A stretch of 53,769 bases of DNA, from assembly GCA_947467145.1 (NCBI GenBank), contig CANIGJ010000028.1:1-53769 (forward strand), given 5' to 3'. The stretch is from Rhodospirillaceae bacterium. Its GTDB lineage: Bacteria; Pseudomonadota; Alphaproteobacteria; Rhodospirillales; UBA2165. Under the pieces are notes generated by a model. It ran no database searches, was not told the DNA's origin, and worked only from the letters and a program-made list of their open reading frames with translations. How positions within the stretch are numbered: the first letter of the stretch is position 1; each line of letters starts with the position of its first letter. The translations under genes were made by a program, and so were the position numbers. Shown here piece after piece: positions 1 through 7,952 of the stretch.

Positions 1-185
1 ATCAAACAGCGCGAAAGGATCAAACGACAGACCATCAAACATCGACGCTTGCTGCACCAGAAACTAGCCGCTTAATATCAACCCAAGACGAGGCCGATGC
101 TCTACTAAGTTGCCCTCAGATCTGAGCCAAATGTTCTGACGACGGACACGTTTCGCAAACCAGCGGCGGCACCCATACTCACAGA

Positions 186-446
186 TCAATTCAAACTGTG
201 CTTAGGATCGCGCAAGAACGTAACAATCCCTTCGGTCTCAATCGTCAACATAGCCTCATCGAATGCAGCTTTGTCAGTTTTGAAAGTGTCGTCCCAGACG
301 GTCGAGCCACCCTCATGGTCGACTATCTCAAGGCTCCATTCATCTTCTGCATCTTTGCCACGATAAATGAACACCTCTACCGTCACAGAATCGCCGCTTA
401 TTTTTCCACTGAGCGGTGAGTGCACAAGCTCATATTCGTTTTCCAT
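186..446 (-). CDS. Hypothetical 86-aa acidic protein on the integrated element
   Basis: I do not recognise a family. The product is short, acidic and soluble, with no signal peptide or membrane segment; it is rich in Asp/Glu and reads as alternating short strands (for example VTVEVFIYRG). It starts at an ATG at 446 and lies 43 bp downstream of the H-NS-like gene on the same strand, so the two could be co-transcribed. The surrounding DNA is visibly AT-richer than the rest of the window, consistent with recently acquired DNA. A function cannot be inferred. Confidence 0.55.
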   Translation of the reverse strand: MENEYELVHSPLSGKISGDSVTVEVFIYRGKDAEDEWSLEIVDHEGGSTVWDDTFKTDKAAFDEAMLTIETEGIVTFLRDPKHSLN

Positions 447-489
447 AGAATTTCTCTCGAACTTGACTGTAACTCATCGCGCTATTCGC

Positions 490-837
490 TTACTTCTTCA
501 CCAGAAACGTGTCGCGCTTTTGACCCGCCTTCTCGGCTGCTTTTAGCCACTTCGGCGTGAGACCACGACCACTCCATGTGTTGTCATTATCATCGCGGTA
601 TTTCACAGCCGCTTTTTTGATGCTGTGTTTCTTGGTCTTTTTCGTCGCGGATTTCTTTGCCGCTTTCTTTGTTGATTTTGGCGCTGAACTCAAATCCGCT
701 ACTTTCAGCTTATATTTCTTCATAAGCGCGAGGACCTGAGCGACGCCAGGTTTTTGAGCCGTCTCAATTTTCTTCGCTTTGGCTTCAAGAGCCGCGATTT
801 GTGCGCGAATTGATTTAATAGAAGCGATACGTGGCAC
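490..837 (-). CDS. H-NS/HvrA-family nucleoid-associated protein
   Basis: This 115-aa protein has the two-part layout of alphaproteobacterial H-NS-like proteins. An N-terminal helical oligomerisation segment (residues 7-45, heptad-like, e.g. RAQIAALEAKAKK) is followed by a Lys-rich linker (54-76) and a C-terminal DNA-binding motif TWSGRGLTPKWL at residues 87-98. That motif matches the TWxGRGxxPxW signature that inserts into the minor groove of AT-rich DNA. Family members silence AT-rich acquired genes or act as regulators such as HvrA. It sits just downstream of the tRNA-Leu in the AT-rich element, so it is probably element-borne and may silence element genes. The family call is firm; the silencing role is inferred. 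Confidence 0.85.
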   Translation of the reverse strand: MPRIASIKSIRAQIAALEAKAKKIETAQKPGVAQVLALMKKYKLKVADLSSAPKSTKKAAKKSATKKTKKHSIKKAAVKYRDDNDNTWSGRGLTPKWLKAAEKAGQKRDTFLVKK

Positions 838-891
838 GAGTAGTTTTCCTTTTCAATATCGGTCACGAATGAATTTTATTTGGTAATTAAA

Positions 892-977
892 TGGTGCGGT
901 CGGTGGGACTTGAACCCACACGAGATTACTCTCAACGGATTTTAAGTCCGTTACGTCTACCATTCCGCCACGACCGC
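892..977 (-). tRNA. tRNA-Leu (anticodon UAA), complete with encoded CCA
   Basis: Read on the minus strand, it has a perfect 7-bp acceptor stem (GCGGTCG with CGACCGC), discriminator A and encoded CCA (892-894). The D-arm begins GCGGAATGGTAGAC, the anticodon stem is ACGGA/TCCGT around loop CTTAAAA (anticodon TAA at 942-944), followed by a long class II variable arm and the T-loop GGTTCAAGTC. Its 5' end lies only 3 bp after the integrase stop codon, so it has little room for its own promoter and may be processed from integrase transcripts. Its stems are self-consistent and do not match the tRNA-Leu fragment at 2320-2358, so it is not simply the repaired host tRNA. Confidence 0.95.
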
Positions 978-980
978 ATT

Positions 981-2159
981 TTAATCATTTAATTCTTTCC
1001 AACGCCTGACATTTAGACCTTTGGTGAGGCGCGGAGATAACCAGCGAGCATAGTGTTCCTGTATCATTGTCGTAGATGTACGGCAGTTGTTCGCAATCTC
1101 AAACGCGTTCGCACCATAGAGCAATCTGAACGAAATATACGTATGACGGCACACCGTTAGGTCACGTTTTCTAGGCGGGCGGTCATCCGTCCAACGAAGA
1201 TTGGCTTTTTCAATAACGGCGCGAAACATATCTCGGTGATATGCGACAAACAAGGGTTCGGTAGACTTCTTGGGGTCGCTGACATTTCGACGTTTGACGA
1301 TACGGTGGAAAGCATCAACCGCTCCATCCATCGTGCGGCATTCTCCCGTCCCACGCTTACCTTTTATGTTCTTAATGAGGAGGAACTTGCGTTCTTCTCC
1401 ATCGTTATGTTCTTCGTGTTCGGTTACGTCACAGAAGCGAACATTTTGAGCTTCGCCGACCCTCAAACCCGAATTCGTATTGAATATTACATAATCGTAT
1501 AATTCATCGGCATCTTTTTCCCACCTTGTCTTCGTGAGGGTCTTTGCATGTTCGCGAAGCGCTTGCAGGAGCTTTCGGTACTCGTCTGGTTCAAACCACA
1601 CTCGGGGGACTTTGATCCGAGTGCCGATCCCAGAATCTTTAAGCAATGGAACCGACTTAATAATACCTGTTCGGTAGCCCTCGTTTAGAACCAGCCGTAA
1701 GGCATTTTTGATCTGATGCATACTTGAGCGGGATAATGGATAGAGTTCGTTCTGTTGCTTCTCGACGAACTTGTTCCACAGCACGACATCTACACGTGCC
1801 AGAGAGGTGCTTCCGAAGAATGGGATAACGTGTTTTTTGAGGACTTTTGCAAGTTCACGGATGTAGGTCGCGCTCCGTTCCCCAGTTTTTACGCGGTTTG
1901 CCATCGTTGCCATCGCCTTTTTTGCGATTATAGCGACGTTGGGACCGTACCCTTCACTTGGCATTCCGATTGTGAGAATTTCGGCTTGTTTGAGTGTGTA
2001 CCATGCTTCCGCGACAGCAATCGCAGCGCGCTTGTTTGATTCTTTGGTAGAGCGACGAAGATACTTACCTTTGAAGTGGAAGCCGCAAAACCAGAACGGA
2101 GAGTTCTCACGTCGGAATATGTGGAGTCTACCGTCGTGTCTGCTGAATTTTTCTTCCAT
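981..2159 (-). CDS. Tyrosine recombinase / integrase of a tRNA-Leu-targeting element
   Basis: A 392-aa site-specific recombinase. The N-terminal part (about 1-60) is a basic arm-binding region, about 75-165 is the SAM-like core-binding domain, and about 190-375 is the catalytic domain. Visible catalytic residues are Arg233 in NSGLRVGEA, Arg338 in VCRHTY and Tyr370 in EHYARW. The usual HxxR histidine position is Thr335, and the GH histidine position is Cys359, a variation seen in some phage-type integrases. The ATG at 2159 is preferred over an upstream in-frame TTG at 2204 because the extra 15 residues are not integrase-like. It is placed between an intact tRNA-Leu and a truncated tRNA-Leu, which fits its role as the integrase of the element occupying positions 1-2320. 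Confidence 0.9.
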   Translation of the reverse strand: MEEKFSRHDGRLHIFRRENSPFWFCGFHFKGKYLRRSTKESNKRAAIAVAEAWYTLKQAEILTIGMPSEGYGPNVAIIAKKAMATMANRVKTGERSATYIRELAKVLKKHVIPFFGSTSLARVDVVLWNKFVEKQQNELYPLSRSSMHQIKNALRLVLNEGYRTGIIKSVPLLKDSGIGTRIKVPRVWFEPDEYRKLLQALREHAKTLTKTRWEKDADELYDYVIFNTNSGLRVGEAQNVRFCDVTEHEEHNDGEERKFLLIKNIKGKRGTGECRTMDGAVDAFHRIVKRRNVSDPKKSTEPLFVAYHRDMFRAVIEKANLRWTDDRPPRKRDLTVCRHTYISFRLLYGANAFEIANNCRTSTTMIQEHYARWLSPRLTKGLNVRRWKELND

Positions 2160-2319
2160 GGCGCCACTTCGCTGCGAGCAATTTCGCGCTCTTTCCGCAA
2201 ACAAAGTGGTAACAATTTATCACACCCAATAACAAGTTTTTTATGGGTAGCGTGTGAGTAGTCTATTTAAAACTGATATAATACAATAAAATCAATTATT
2301 TAATGTATTTTTTAAGAAC

Positions 2320-2358
2320 GTTTTAAGTCTGCTGCGTCTACCATTCCGCCACGGGCCC
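2320..2358 (-). other. Truncated tRNA-Leu 5' half: attachment-site junction of the integrated element
   Basis: Reading from 2358 on the minus strand gives a tRNA-Leu 5' acceptor arm (GGGCCCG), D-arm and anticodon-arm start ending in CTTAAAAC, after which the match stops and AT-rich DNA begins. The stretch 2335-2353 is identical over 19 nt to the intact tRNA-Leu (954-972), and the loop TTTTAAG is shared. Stopping in the anticodon loop is the expected crossover site for tyrosine integrases that target tRNA genes. This therefore marks the element/chromosome boundary. The 3' half of the original host tRNA should lie at the other end of the element, left of the window. Confidence 0.75.
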
Positions 2359-2439
2359 ATCGGACGGGCGGAGACTAAGAATTGACGCCCTTCCCCGCAA
2401 CCGCCAAGCTTGCCAAAACACATATAAATGGAGGCTAGC

Positions 2440-3444
2440 GTGGCGAATATCACGTTTGGGGTGGGGACCTCGCACGGGCCCCTGCTGGTATTGGACCCCG
2501 ACCAATGGGACATCCGGACCGAAGCGGACAAGGTGAACCCCGGCCATCCCTTCAAGGGATCGATCTATAGGTTCGACGAGCTGATGGCGCTCCGGCGCAA
2601 CAATTACCTCGCCGAGATGAACGCACTGCCGACGCGGCAAGGCCACTACGACCGCTGTCAGCGCCAGTTGGACAAACTGGGCGAGCGGCTGCGCGCCGAA
2701 GCACCCGACGTCATGATCGTGCTCGGCGACGATCACAAGGAGTGGTTCCTCGACGACAAGCTGCCGGCGCTGACCGTCTATACCGGCACAGAAGTGGTCA
2801 ACCGCGGCGTCAAGAACATGAGCAAGACGCGCGACTCCGAAGCGGTCGCACGCCGGCGCTACCTCACCGAAGACCAGGTCTATCCCTGCGCCGCCGCCCT
2901 CGCGACACACATCGTGCAGCAGGGCATCGAGGACGAGTTCGATGTGGCGTCCTCGTCGATCAGCCCGCTCGCCGATGACGGTGGGCCGCGCTGCGTCGGC
3001 CACGCCTTTGCGTTCATCGTGCGCCGCCTGCTGAACGACAAGCCGATCCCCATGGTGCCGGTGATCGTGAACACCTATTTCCCGCCGAACCAGCCGTCGG
3101 CAAAACGCTGCTGGAACTTCGGCCGCTCCATCGGCCGCGCGGTCAGAAGCTGGCACGAGGATGCCAAGGTCGCGATCATCGCGTCGGGCGGATTGTCACA
3201 CTTCGCCATCGACGAGGAGTTCGACCAGCGCATCATTGCCGGCCTGCAGACCGGCGACGGTGACGCCCTGACGCGCGAACCGGAATCCTTGTTCCAGTCG
3301 GGATCGAGCGAGACCAAATGCTGGATCATGGCGGCCGGCGCACTATCGGATGCCAAGCTGAAGATGGATCTGCTCGATTACGTGCCGTGTTACCGATCGG
3401 AAGCCGGCACCGGCAACGCGATGGGATTTGCTACCTGGCAGTAA
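2440..3444 (+). CDS. Class III extradiol (LigB-type) aromatic ring-opening dioxygenase
   Basis: A 334-aa cytosolic protein matching the LigB catalytic-subunit family, which uses non-haem Fe(II) to cleave catecholic rings. Putative metal and acid-base residues are His12 in VGTSHGPLL, His99 in LGDDHKEW and His254 in SGGLSHFAI, the usual positions of the two iron ligands and the catalytic His in this fold. I chose the GTG at 2440 because a GGAGG sits at 2430-2434 with 5-nt spacing; the ATG at 2428 overlaps that Shine-Dalgarno. No LigA-like partner is adjacent, which fits single-chain members acting on protocatechuate- or gallate-like compounds. The true substrate is unknown. It is the first chromosomal gene next to the tRNA junction. 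Confidence 0.85.
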   Translation: MANITFGVGTSHGPLLVLDPDQWDIRTEADKVNPGHPFKGSIYRFDELMALRRNNYLAEMNALPTRQGHYDRCQRQLDKLGERLRAEAPDVMIVLGDDHKEWFLDDKLPALTVYTGTEVVNRGVKNMSKTRDSEAVARRRYLTEDQVYPCAAALATHIVQQGIEDEFDVASSSISPLADDGGPRCVGHAFAFIVRRLLNDKPIPMVPVIVNTYFPPNQPSAKRCWNFGRSIGRAVRSWHEDAKVAIIASGGLSHFAIDEEFDQRIIAGLQTGDGDALTREPESLFQSGSSETKCWIMAAGALSDAKLKMDLLDYVPCYRSEAGTGNAMGFATWQ

Positions 3445-3447
3445 AGG

Positions 3448-4629
3448 CTAGGCGGCGCGGCGGCGAAACCTGATCGCCAACGCCAGCGCGAAGACCAGCA
3501 GCGACGAGGCCGTGATCGCGTAGATCAGCGGGCGGTGCGTGTGATCGTGGGCGAGACCGAGGATGAATGACATCGCTGCCCCGGCGCTCATGTTGAGAAA
3601 TCCCATGATCATCGAGGCCCGGCCCGCCATGCGCGCGAACGGCGACATCGCCCCGGCCGATGCCGCCGGCGCGATCAGCGCGAAACCGACCATGTAGGCG
3701 CAGGCTCCGGCGACGATGCCCCAGGCTGACACGATGCTCATGGCCGTTGTCACGATCAGGTAAAGGCCGGAGGTAAGACAGACCGACGCGCCCAACATGA
3801 TCATCCGGTCGATACCGACACTGCCGACCAAGCGCCCCGCAATGTAAGACGCAATGAAATTGCCGAGCATGACGGTCGCGAACATATAGCCGAATACAGT
3901 CGGCGAGACACCGAGCACGCCGATCAAAGTCGGCGAGAGACCAGCCAGGATGGAAAACAGTCCGAAGAAGGTGGCCGTCGTAACGAGCGTGTAGAGCACG
4001 AAGTCGGACGAGCGCGCGAGATCGGCCAGATTGCCCGGCGCTTCGGCGCGATGCCGCGCGCGCACGTCAGCTGGATAGGATTCGCTGAACATCAAGGCGA
4101 ACAAGAGGGCGGTCATCGCGCCTGCGCCGGCCACAACATAGAACGTCGCAAGGCCGCTTGCCGATGCCGTGACATAACCGCCGATGACCGGCGCCAGAAC
4201 AGGGGCGAGCGCGCTCACCACAAACATGTACGCATACATGCGCGCGGCCTCGGCGCCATCGTAGTGATCGCGGATGATGGCGCGCGCCATCACCATCGTG
4301 CAAGCTGCGGCGAGGCCTTGCACGAACCGCACCCAGATGAACACATGAGACGTGTCGATCAGCAGGCACACAACAGCGCACAGCGTATAAAGCACCATCG
4401 CGCCAACCACGACCGGCTTACGGCCATAGCGATCGGACAGCGCACCGTACAGCAGATGCCCCAATGCGATGCCGAGATTGAGCGTAGCGAGCGAGAATTG
4501 GATGTCGCTGACGGGGGCGTTGAATTCGCCCGCAATCGACGGCATCGCAGGCAGAAAAATATCGACCGTCAGCGGTACGATGCCGTTGAGGCAACTGACG
4601 AGCACGAGAATAAGGGCGAAGGACGGCAT
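3448..4629 (-). CDS. Bcr/CflA-family MFS drug efflux transporter
   Basis: A 393-aa inner-membrane protein with 12 predicted hydrophobic segments. The N-terminal segment carries the DIFLPAMPSI motif typical of Bcr/CflA drug:H+ antiporters. MFS motif A follows in the 2-3 loop (GALSDRYGRKP), and a motif B/C-like RFVQGLAAA / PVLAPVIGGY region is present. Family members export compounds such as bicyclomycin, chloramphenicol or sulphonamides; the substrate here is not deducible. It is the last gene of the minus-strand run argJ-mutT-HAD-CinA-like-MFS, 25 bp after the CinA-like gene. It converges on the dioxygenase with a gap of only 3 bp. Confidence 0.9.
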   Translation of the reverse strand: MPSFALILVLVSCLNGIVPLTVDIFLPAMPSIAGEFNAPVSDIQFSLATLNLGIALGHLLYGALSDRYGRKPVVVGAMVLYTLCAVVCLLIDTSHVFIWVRFVQGLAAACTMVMARAIIRDHYDGAEAARMYAYMFVVSALAPVLAPVIGGYVTASASGLATFYVVAGAGAMTALLFALMFSESYPADVRARHRAEAPGNLADLARSSDFVLYTLVTTATFFGLFSILAGLSPTLIGVLGVSPTVFGYMFATVMLGNFIASYIAGRLVGSVGIDRMIMLGASVCLTSGLYLIVTTAMSIVSAWGIVAGACAYMVGFALIAPAASAGAMSPFARMAGRASMIMGFLNMSAGAAMSFILGLAHDHTHRPLIYAITASSLLVFALALAIRFRRRAA

Positions 4630-4654
4630 TACGATAAGATGAGACCCGAAGCGA

Positions 4655-5464
4655 TCATCGCTTCGGCGCGATGTTCCCGTCGCTGCCGTTGTCGTTTTCC
4701 GTCTCGGTCACGATATCGCGGTCGAGCGGTTCGCCGCCGCACGAAATGATGAGTGCCCGGATCTGGTCGACGACCTGATCGAGCGATGTCCTGTTGGCTG
4801 AGCGCGAGATGAGCGTGCAGCCGAACTTGCCGGTATTGAAGAACGGGTACGAGCCGATATCGACTTCGGGATGACGATCCTGAATGTCGGACAAGCCTTT
4901 GGCCACCGTGCCTTCGGGCAGGAAGCAGGCGACCGCGCGCGACTGCACCTTGTCGCCGCCCGCGAGATACGGTGCGAAGCTGTCGAACATGGCGCGCATG
5001 ATCGAAGGCACGCCCGCCATGACGTAGACGTTGCCGACGCGGAAACCTGGCGCCTTCGACACCGAATTCTGGATCAGCTCGGATCCTTCGGGCACGTCGG
5101 CCATCTTGAGCCGCGCCTCGTTGATGCGTTCGGGCGGAATGTAGGAGCGCAAAAGCGCTTCGGCTTCAGGGTGGCGGATGACGGGAACGCCGAACGCCTT
5201 GGCGATGCAGTAGCACGTGATGTCGTCATGCGTCGGTCCGATGCCGCCGGTGGTGAAGACATAATTGTATTTGGCGCGCGTCTCGTTGACGGCAGCGACG
5301 ATGACGGATTCGACGTCGGGGATCACGCGGGCCTCGGCCAGGCGAATGCCCATGTCCGACAACTTGCGCGCCATGTAATTGAGATTGGCGTCCGGCGTGC
5401 GGCCCGACAGCACTTCGTTGCCGATGATCAGAACGCAGGCGGTGACGACTTTGATGTCCGACAT
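4655..5464 (-). CDS. CinA-like / MoaB-Mog-fold molybdopterin-binding protein
   Basis: A 269-aa protein with the MoCF-biosynthesis (MoaB/Mog) fold found at the N-terminus of CinA (competence/damage-inducible protein A). Signatures are IIGNEVLSGRTPDAN near residue 12 and TTGGIGPTHDD near residue 90. The C-terminal nicotinamide-nucleotide amidase domain of full CinA is absent, as in the short alphaproteobacterial form. Possible activities are ADP-ribose/nucleotide hydrolysis or pterin binding; this is inference from the fold. It starts 14 bp downstream of the HAD phosphatase gene and is followed after 25 bp by the MFS gene, so an operon is likely. Confidence 0.85.
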   Translation of the reverse strand: MSDIKVVTACVLIIGNEVLSGRTPDANLNYMARKLSDMGIRLAEARVIPDVESVIVAAVNETRAKYNYVFTTGGIGPTHDDITCYCIAKAFGVPVIRHPEAEALLRSYIPPERINEARLKMADVPEGSELIQNSVSKAPGFRVGNVYVMAGVPSIMRAMFDSFAPYLAGGDKVQSRAVACFLPEGTVAKGLSDIQDRHPEVDIGSYPFFNTGKFGCTLISRSANRTSLDQVVDQIRALIISCGGEPLDRDIVTETENDNGSDGNIAPKR

Positions 5465-5478
5465 ATAGCTTTCTTAGC

Positions 5479-6132
5479 CTACCGCGCCGGATCGTCCAAG
5501 GCCGACAGAATGCCGGCCAAGTCGTGTGGTGTGCCGCAGATCACATCGGGACCGGCGGCTTTGCACTCATCCGCCTCGCCATAGCCCCAATCGGCCCAGA
5601 CCGACAGCGCGTCGATCGAGCGCGCCCCTTCGACGTCGAAGCGCCGGTCGCCCACCATGATGGCGTTGCCGCGCGCAATACCTTCACGCTCCGCGATATA
5701 GGGCAACAGATCGGGTTTTTCGACCCGGGTGCCGTCCAGCTCCGAGCCGTAGATGCCGGCGAAATGCCCCGCCAGTTTGAAATGTTCGAGGATCGGCTTG
5801 GCAAAGACATGCGGCTTGCTGGTGGCGAGACAGATGTGCCGCCCCAACGCCGCCTGCCCGGCCACCATAGCGACGATGCCGGGATAAAGCTCGTTCTCGA
5901 ACATGCCGAGTGTGGAATAACGTTCGCGATAGAGCACGAGGGCGCGTTCCGCATCGTCGCGGCCGACCAAGGTGCGGAACGATTCGATCAAGGGCGGCCC
6001 TATGCACCAATGCAGTTCGTCGGCGGGCGGTGGCGTCAGCCCCATGCGCTCGAGCGCGAAGCGGATGCAGCTGGTGATGCCGAGCTTCGGATCGGTCAGT
6101 GTACCGTCGAGATCGAGCAGCAGAGTTTTCAC
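5479..6132 (-). CDS. HAD-superfamily hydrolase, phosphoglycolate-phosphatase-like
   Basis: A 217-aa cytosolic phosphatase. Motif I is LLLDLDGTLTD at the N-terminus (nucleophile Asp and acid Asp). A helical cap domain follows (about 15-85), then motif II ATSKPH, a Lys in motif III (VEKPDLL) and motif IV MVGDRRFDVEGA. It resembles Gph/PpaX-type phosphatases, but the substrate is uncertain. The start is the GTG at 6132, whose last bases overlap the TGA stop of mutT (GTGA), indicating translational coupling. A longer reading frame upstream of this GTG is only an antisense-like extension through mutT and lacks family similarity. Confidence 0.85.
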   Translation of the reverse strand: MKTLLLDLDGTLTDPKLGITSCIRFALERMGLTPPPADELHWCIGPPLIESFRTLVGRDDAERALVLYRERYSTLGMFENELYPGIVAMVAGQAALGRHICLATSKPHVFAKPILEHFKLAGHFAGIYGSELDGTRVEKPDLLPYIAEREGIARGNAIMVGDRRFDVEGARSIDALSVWADWGYGEADECKAAGPDVICGTPHDLAGILSALDDPAR

Positions 6133-6590
6133 AGCAGATCCTGCAATTGCGCGACCAGCGGGATATCGGCGGCCGGCATGGGATACTCGCCCATCTTGGC
6201 GGGGCGCACCCATTTGAGCGCCTGGTTTTCGCGCGAGCTCACCATGCCTTTCCACACGCGGCAGACATAGAGCGGCATCAGGAGATGAAAGTCGTCGTAG
6301 GTGTGCGAAGCAAAGGCGATGGGCGCCAGACAACTCGCGCGGATATCGATGCCGAGTTCCTCATGGCATTCGCGGATCAACGCATTCTCCGGCGTTTCGC
6401 CGGCATCGACCTTGCCGCCCGGGAATTCCCACAGCCCGGCCATCTTTTTACCTTCGGGGCGTTGGGCGATCAGCACGCGGCCGTCGGAATCGATCAGCGC
6501 GATAGCGACCACAAGCACGATCGGCAGATGCGAGGCGACGGCGCGTTGTTCCGCGTCGAAGCAGCTCGGATCAAGACCGATAGTCGCCAT
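6129..6590 (-). CDS. mutT: MutT-type 8-oxo-dGTP diphosphatase (Nudix)
   Basis: A 153-aa Nudix hydrolase with a complete Nudix box at residues 58-80: G-x5-E-x7-RE-x2-EE-x-G-I. It is preceded by the MutT-like substrate pocket sequence LIAQRPEGKKMAGLWEFP. It removes oxidised dGTP (8-oxo-dGTP) from the nucleotide pool. The ATG at 6590 overlaps the 3' end of argJ by 20 bp, and its TGA overlaps the GTG of the HAD gene, so argJ, mutT and the HAD gene are tightly coupled. Longer alternatives starting further upstream lie inside argJ and lack family similarity. Confidence 0.9.
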   Translation of the reverse strand: MATIGLDPSCFDAEQRAVASHLPIVLVVAIALIDSDGRVLIAQRPEGKKMAGLWEFPGGKVDAGETPENALIRECHEELGIDIRASCLAPIAFASHTYDDFHLLMPLYVCRVWKGMVSSRENQALKWVRPAKMGEYPMPAADIPLVAQLQDLL

Positions 6591-7806
6591 TGATACTGAT
6601 ATATTCGTGGGTGAGATCGCAGGTCCACACGGTTGCCTTGCCCGAGCCGATGCCGACATCGACCGAGATGACGATGTCGGAACCCTTCATATGTTCGGCG
6701 ACCGGCGCTTCGTCGTAGCCCGGCACGACTTCGCCCTCGGCCGCGACCTTCACACCGCCGATGATGATGGCGAGCTTGTCGCGATCGGCCTTTTCGCCGC
6801 ACTTGCCGACCGCCATGACGATGCGGCCCCAATTCGCGTCCTGACCGGCGATCGCGGTTTTGACCAGCGGCGAATTGGCGATGGCCATCGCGATCTTCTT
6901 GGCCGCCGTGGCACTCTGCGCACCCGTCACGCTGACGGAGACGAATTTCGTCGCACCCTCGCCGTCCTTGATAATCTGGTGCGCGAGGTCGAGCATGACT
7001 TCGTCAAACTTCTTGCGGAAGTCGCGGAAGATGCCGTCGCCCACCGCGAAGACCGGATCGTGCTTGGTCTGGCCGGTGGCGAAGGCCAGCACGGTGTCGC
7101 TGGTCGAGGCATCCGAATCCACCGTGATGGAATTGAAGCTGCGCTCGGTCGACTTGCTCAGCAGATGTTGCAACACAGCGGGCGGGATCGCCGCATCGGT
7201 GAAGATATAGCCGAGCATCGTGCCCATGTTGGGCGCGATCATGCCGGAGCCTTTGCAGATGCCAGCGATGGTGACCGGCACGCCGCCGATCTTGGCGGTG
7301 CGCGACGCACCTTTCGGAAAGGTATCGGTGGTGGAAATGGCGCGCGCGGCCCCTTCCCAATCGCTATTGCCGAGATTGGCTTTCAGGCCCGGCAAGGCAG
7401 CCACGATCTTGTCGCCGGGCAGCGCCTCGCCGATCACGCCGGTGGACGACACATAGACATGGTTCACATCGGTGCCCGCCAGCTTCGCCGTCGCCTCGAC
7501 GCTGAGCTTGCAAGCGGCGGCGCCGACCTTGCCGGTGAAGGCGTTGGAGTTGCCGGAATTGACGACAAGTGCGCGCGCATGGCCTTCGCCATTCTTCAAT
7601 GCCGCGCGGCAGAAATCGACCGGCACCGACGGCATGGTTGATTTGGTGAAGACACCCGCGACGGTCGTGCCCTCGGCCAGTTCGGCATAGAACAGATCGG
7701 TGCGGTTGGCATAGCGGATGCCGGCGGCCCCCGATGCGAAACGCACGCCGGCGACCGGCGGGATGGACGGGAAGGATGCAGGTGCGAGGGGGGAAATTTT
7801 GGGCAT
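6571..7806 (-). CDS. argJ: Bifunctional ornithine acetyltransferase / N-acetylglutamate synthase
   Basis: A 411-aa ArgJ. It transfers acetyl from N-acetylornithine to glutamate (and can acetylate glutamate from acetyl-CoA) in the cyclic arginine pathway. The chain normally self-cleaves before a conserved Thr to give alpha and beta subunits. Here that Thr is residue 196 in APNMGTML. The residue before the scissile bond is Gly, where most family members have Ala. The substrate-binding ITVDSDASTSDT segment is also present. It is the first gene of a five-gene minus-strand run. Its upstream region contains the 11-bp repeat array at 7953-8040. Confidence 0.95.
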   Translation of the reverse strand: MPKISPLAPASFPSIPPVAGVRFASGAAGIRYANRTDLFYAELAEGTTVAGVFTKSTMPSVPVDFCRAALKNGEGHARALVVNSGNSNAFTGKVGAAACKLSVEATAKLAGTDVNHVYVSSTGVIGEALPGDKIVAALPGLKANLGNSDWEGAARAISTTDTFPKGASRTAKIGGVPVTIAGICKGSGMIAPNMGTMLGYIFTDAAIPPAVLQHLLSKSTERSFNSITVDSDASTSDTVLAFATGQTKHDPVFAVGDGIFRDFRKKFDEVMLDLAHQIIKDGEGATKFVSVSVTGAQSATAAKKIAMAIANSPLVKTAIAGQDANWGRIVMAVGKCGEKADRDKLAIIIGGVKVAAEGEVVPGYDEAPVAEHMKGSDIVISVDVGIGSGKATVWTCDLTHEYISINGDYRS

Positions 7807-7952
7807 GATGGTTTGGTTCTACCGGTCGTCGCGCAGTGGGTAAAGTGAAAGGCTGATGTTGGGGGCAAAGCGCGGTTTCTCATCATTTCTTTGCATCGCG
7901 CGGGTAAAAGCCCGGAAATCCACCGATTTCGATGATGAGAGCGGCTGCGATT

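Noticed and set aside
2320..2358. Second functional tRNA-Leu
   Set aside because: The match ends in the anticodon loop; there is no variable arm, T-arm or 3' acceptor strand.
4051..4749. 232-codon plus-strand frame across the efflux pump gene
   Set aside because: It is antisense to a clear 12-TM transporter, with His/Arg-rich composition typical of antisense frames.
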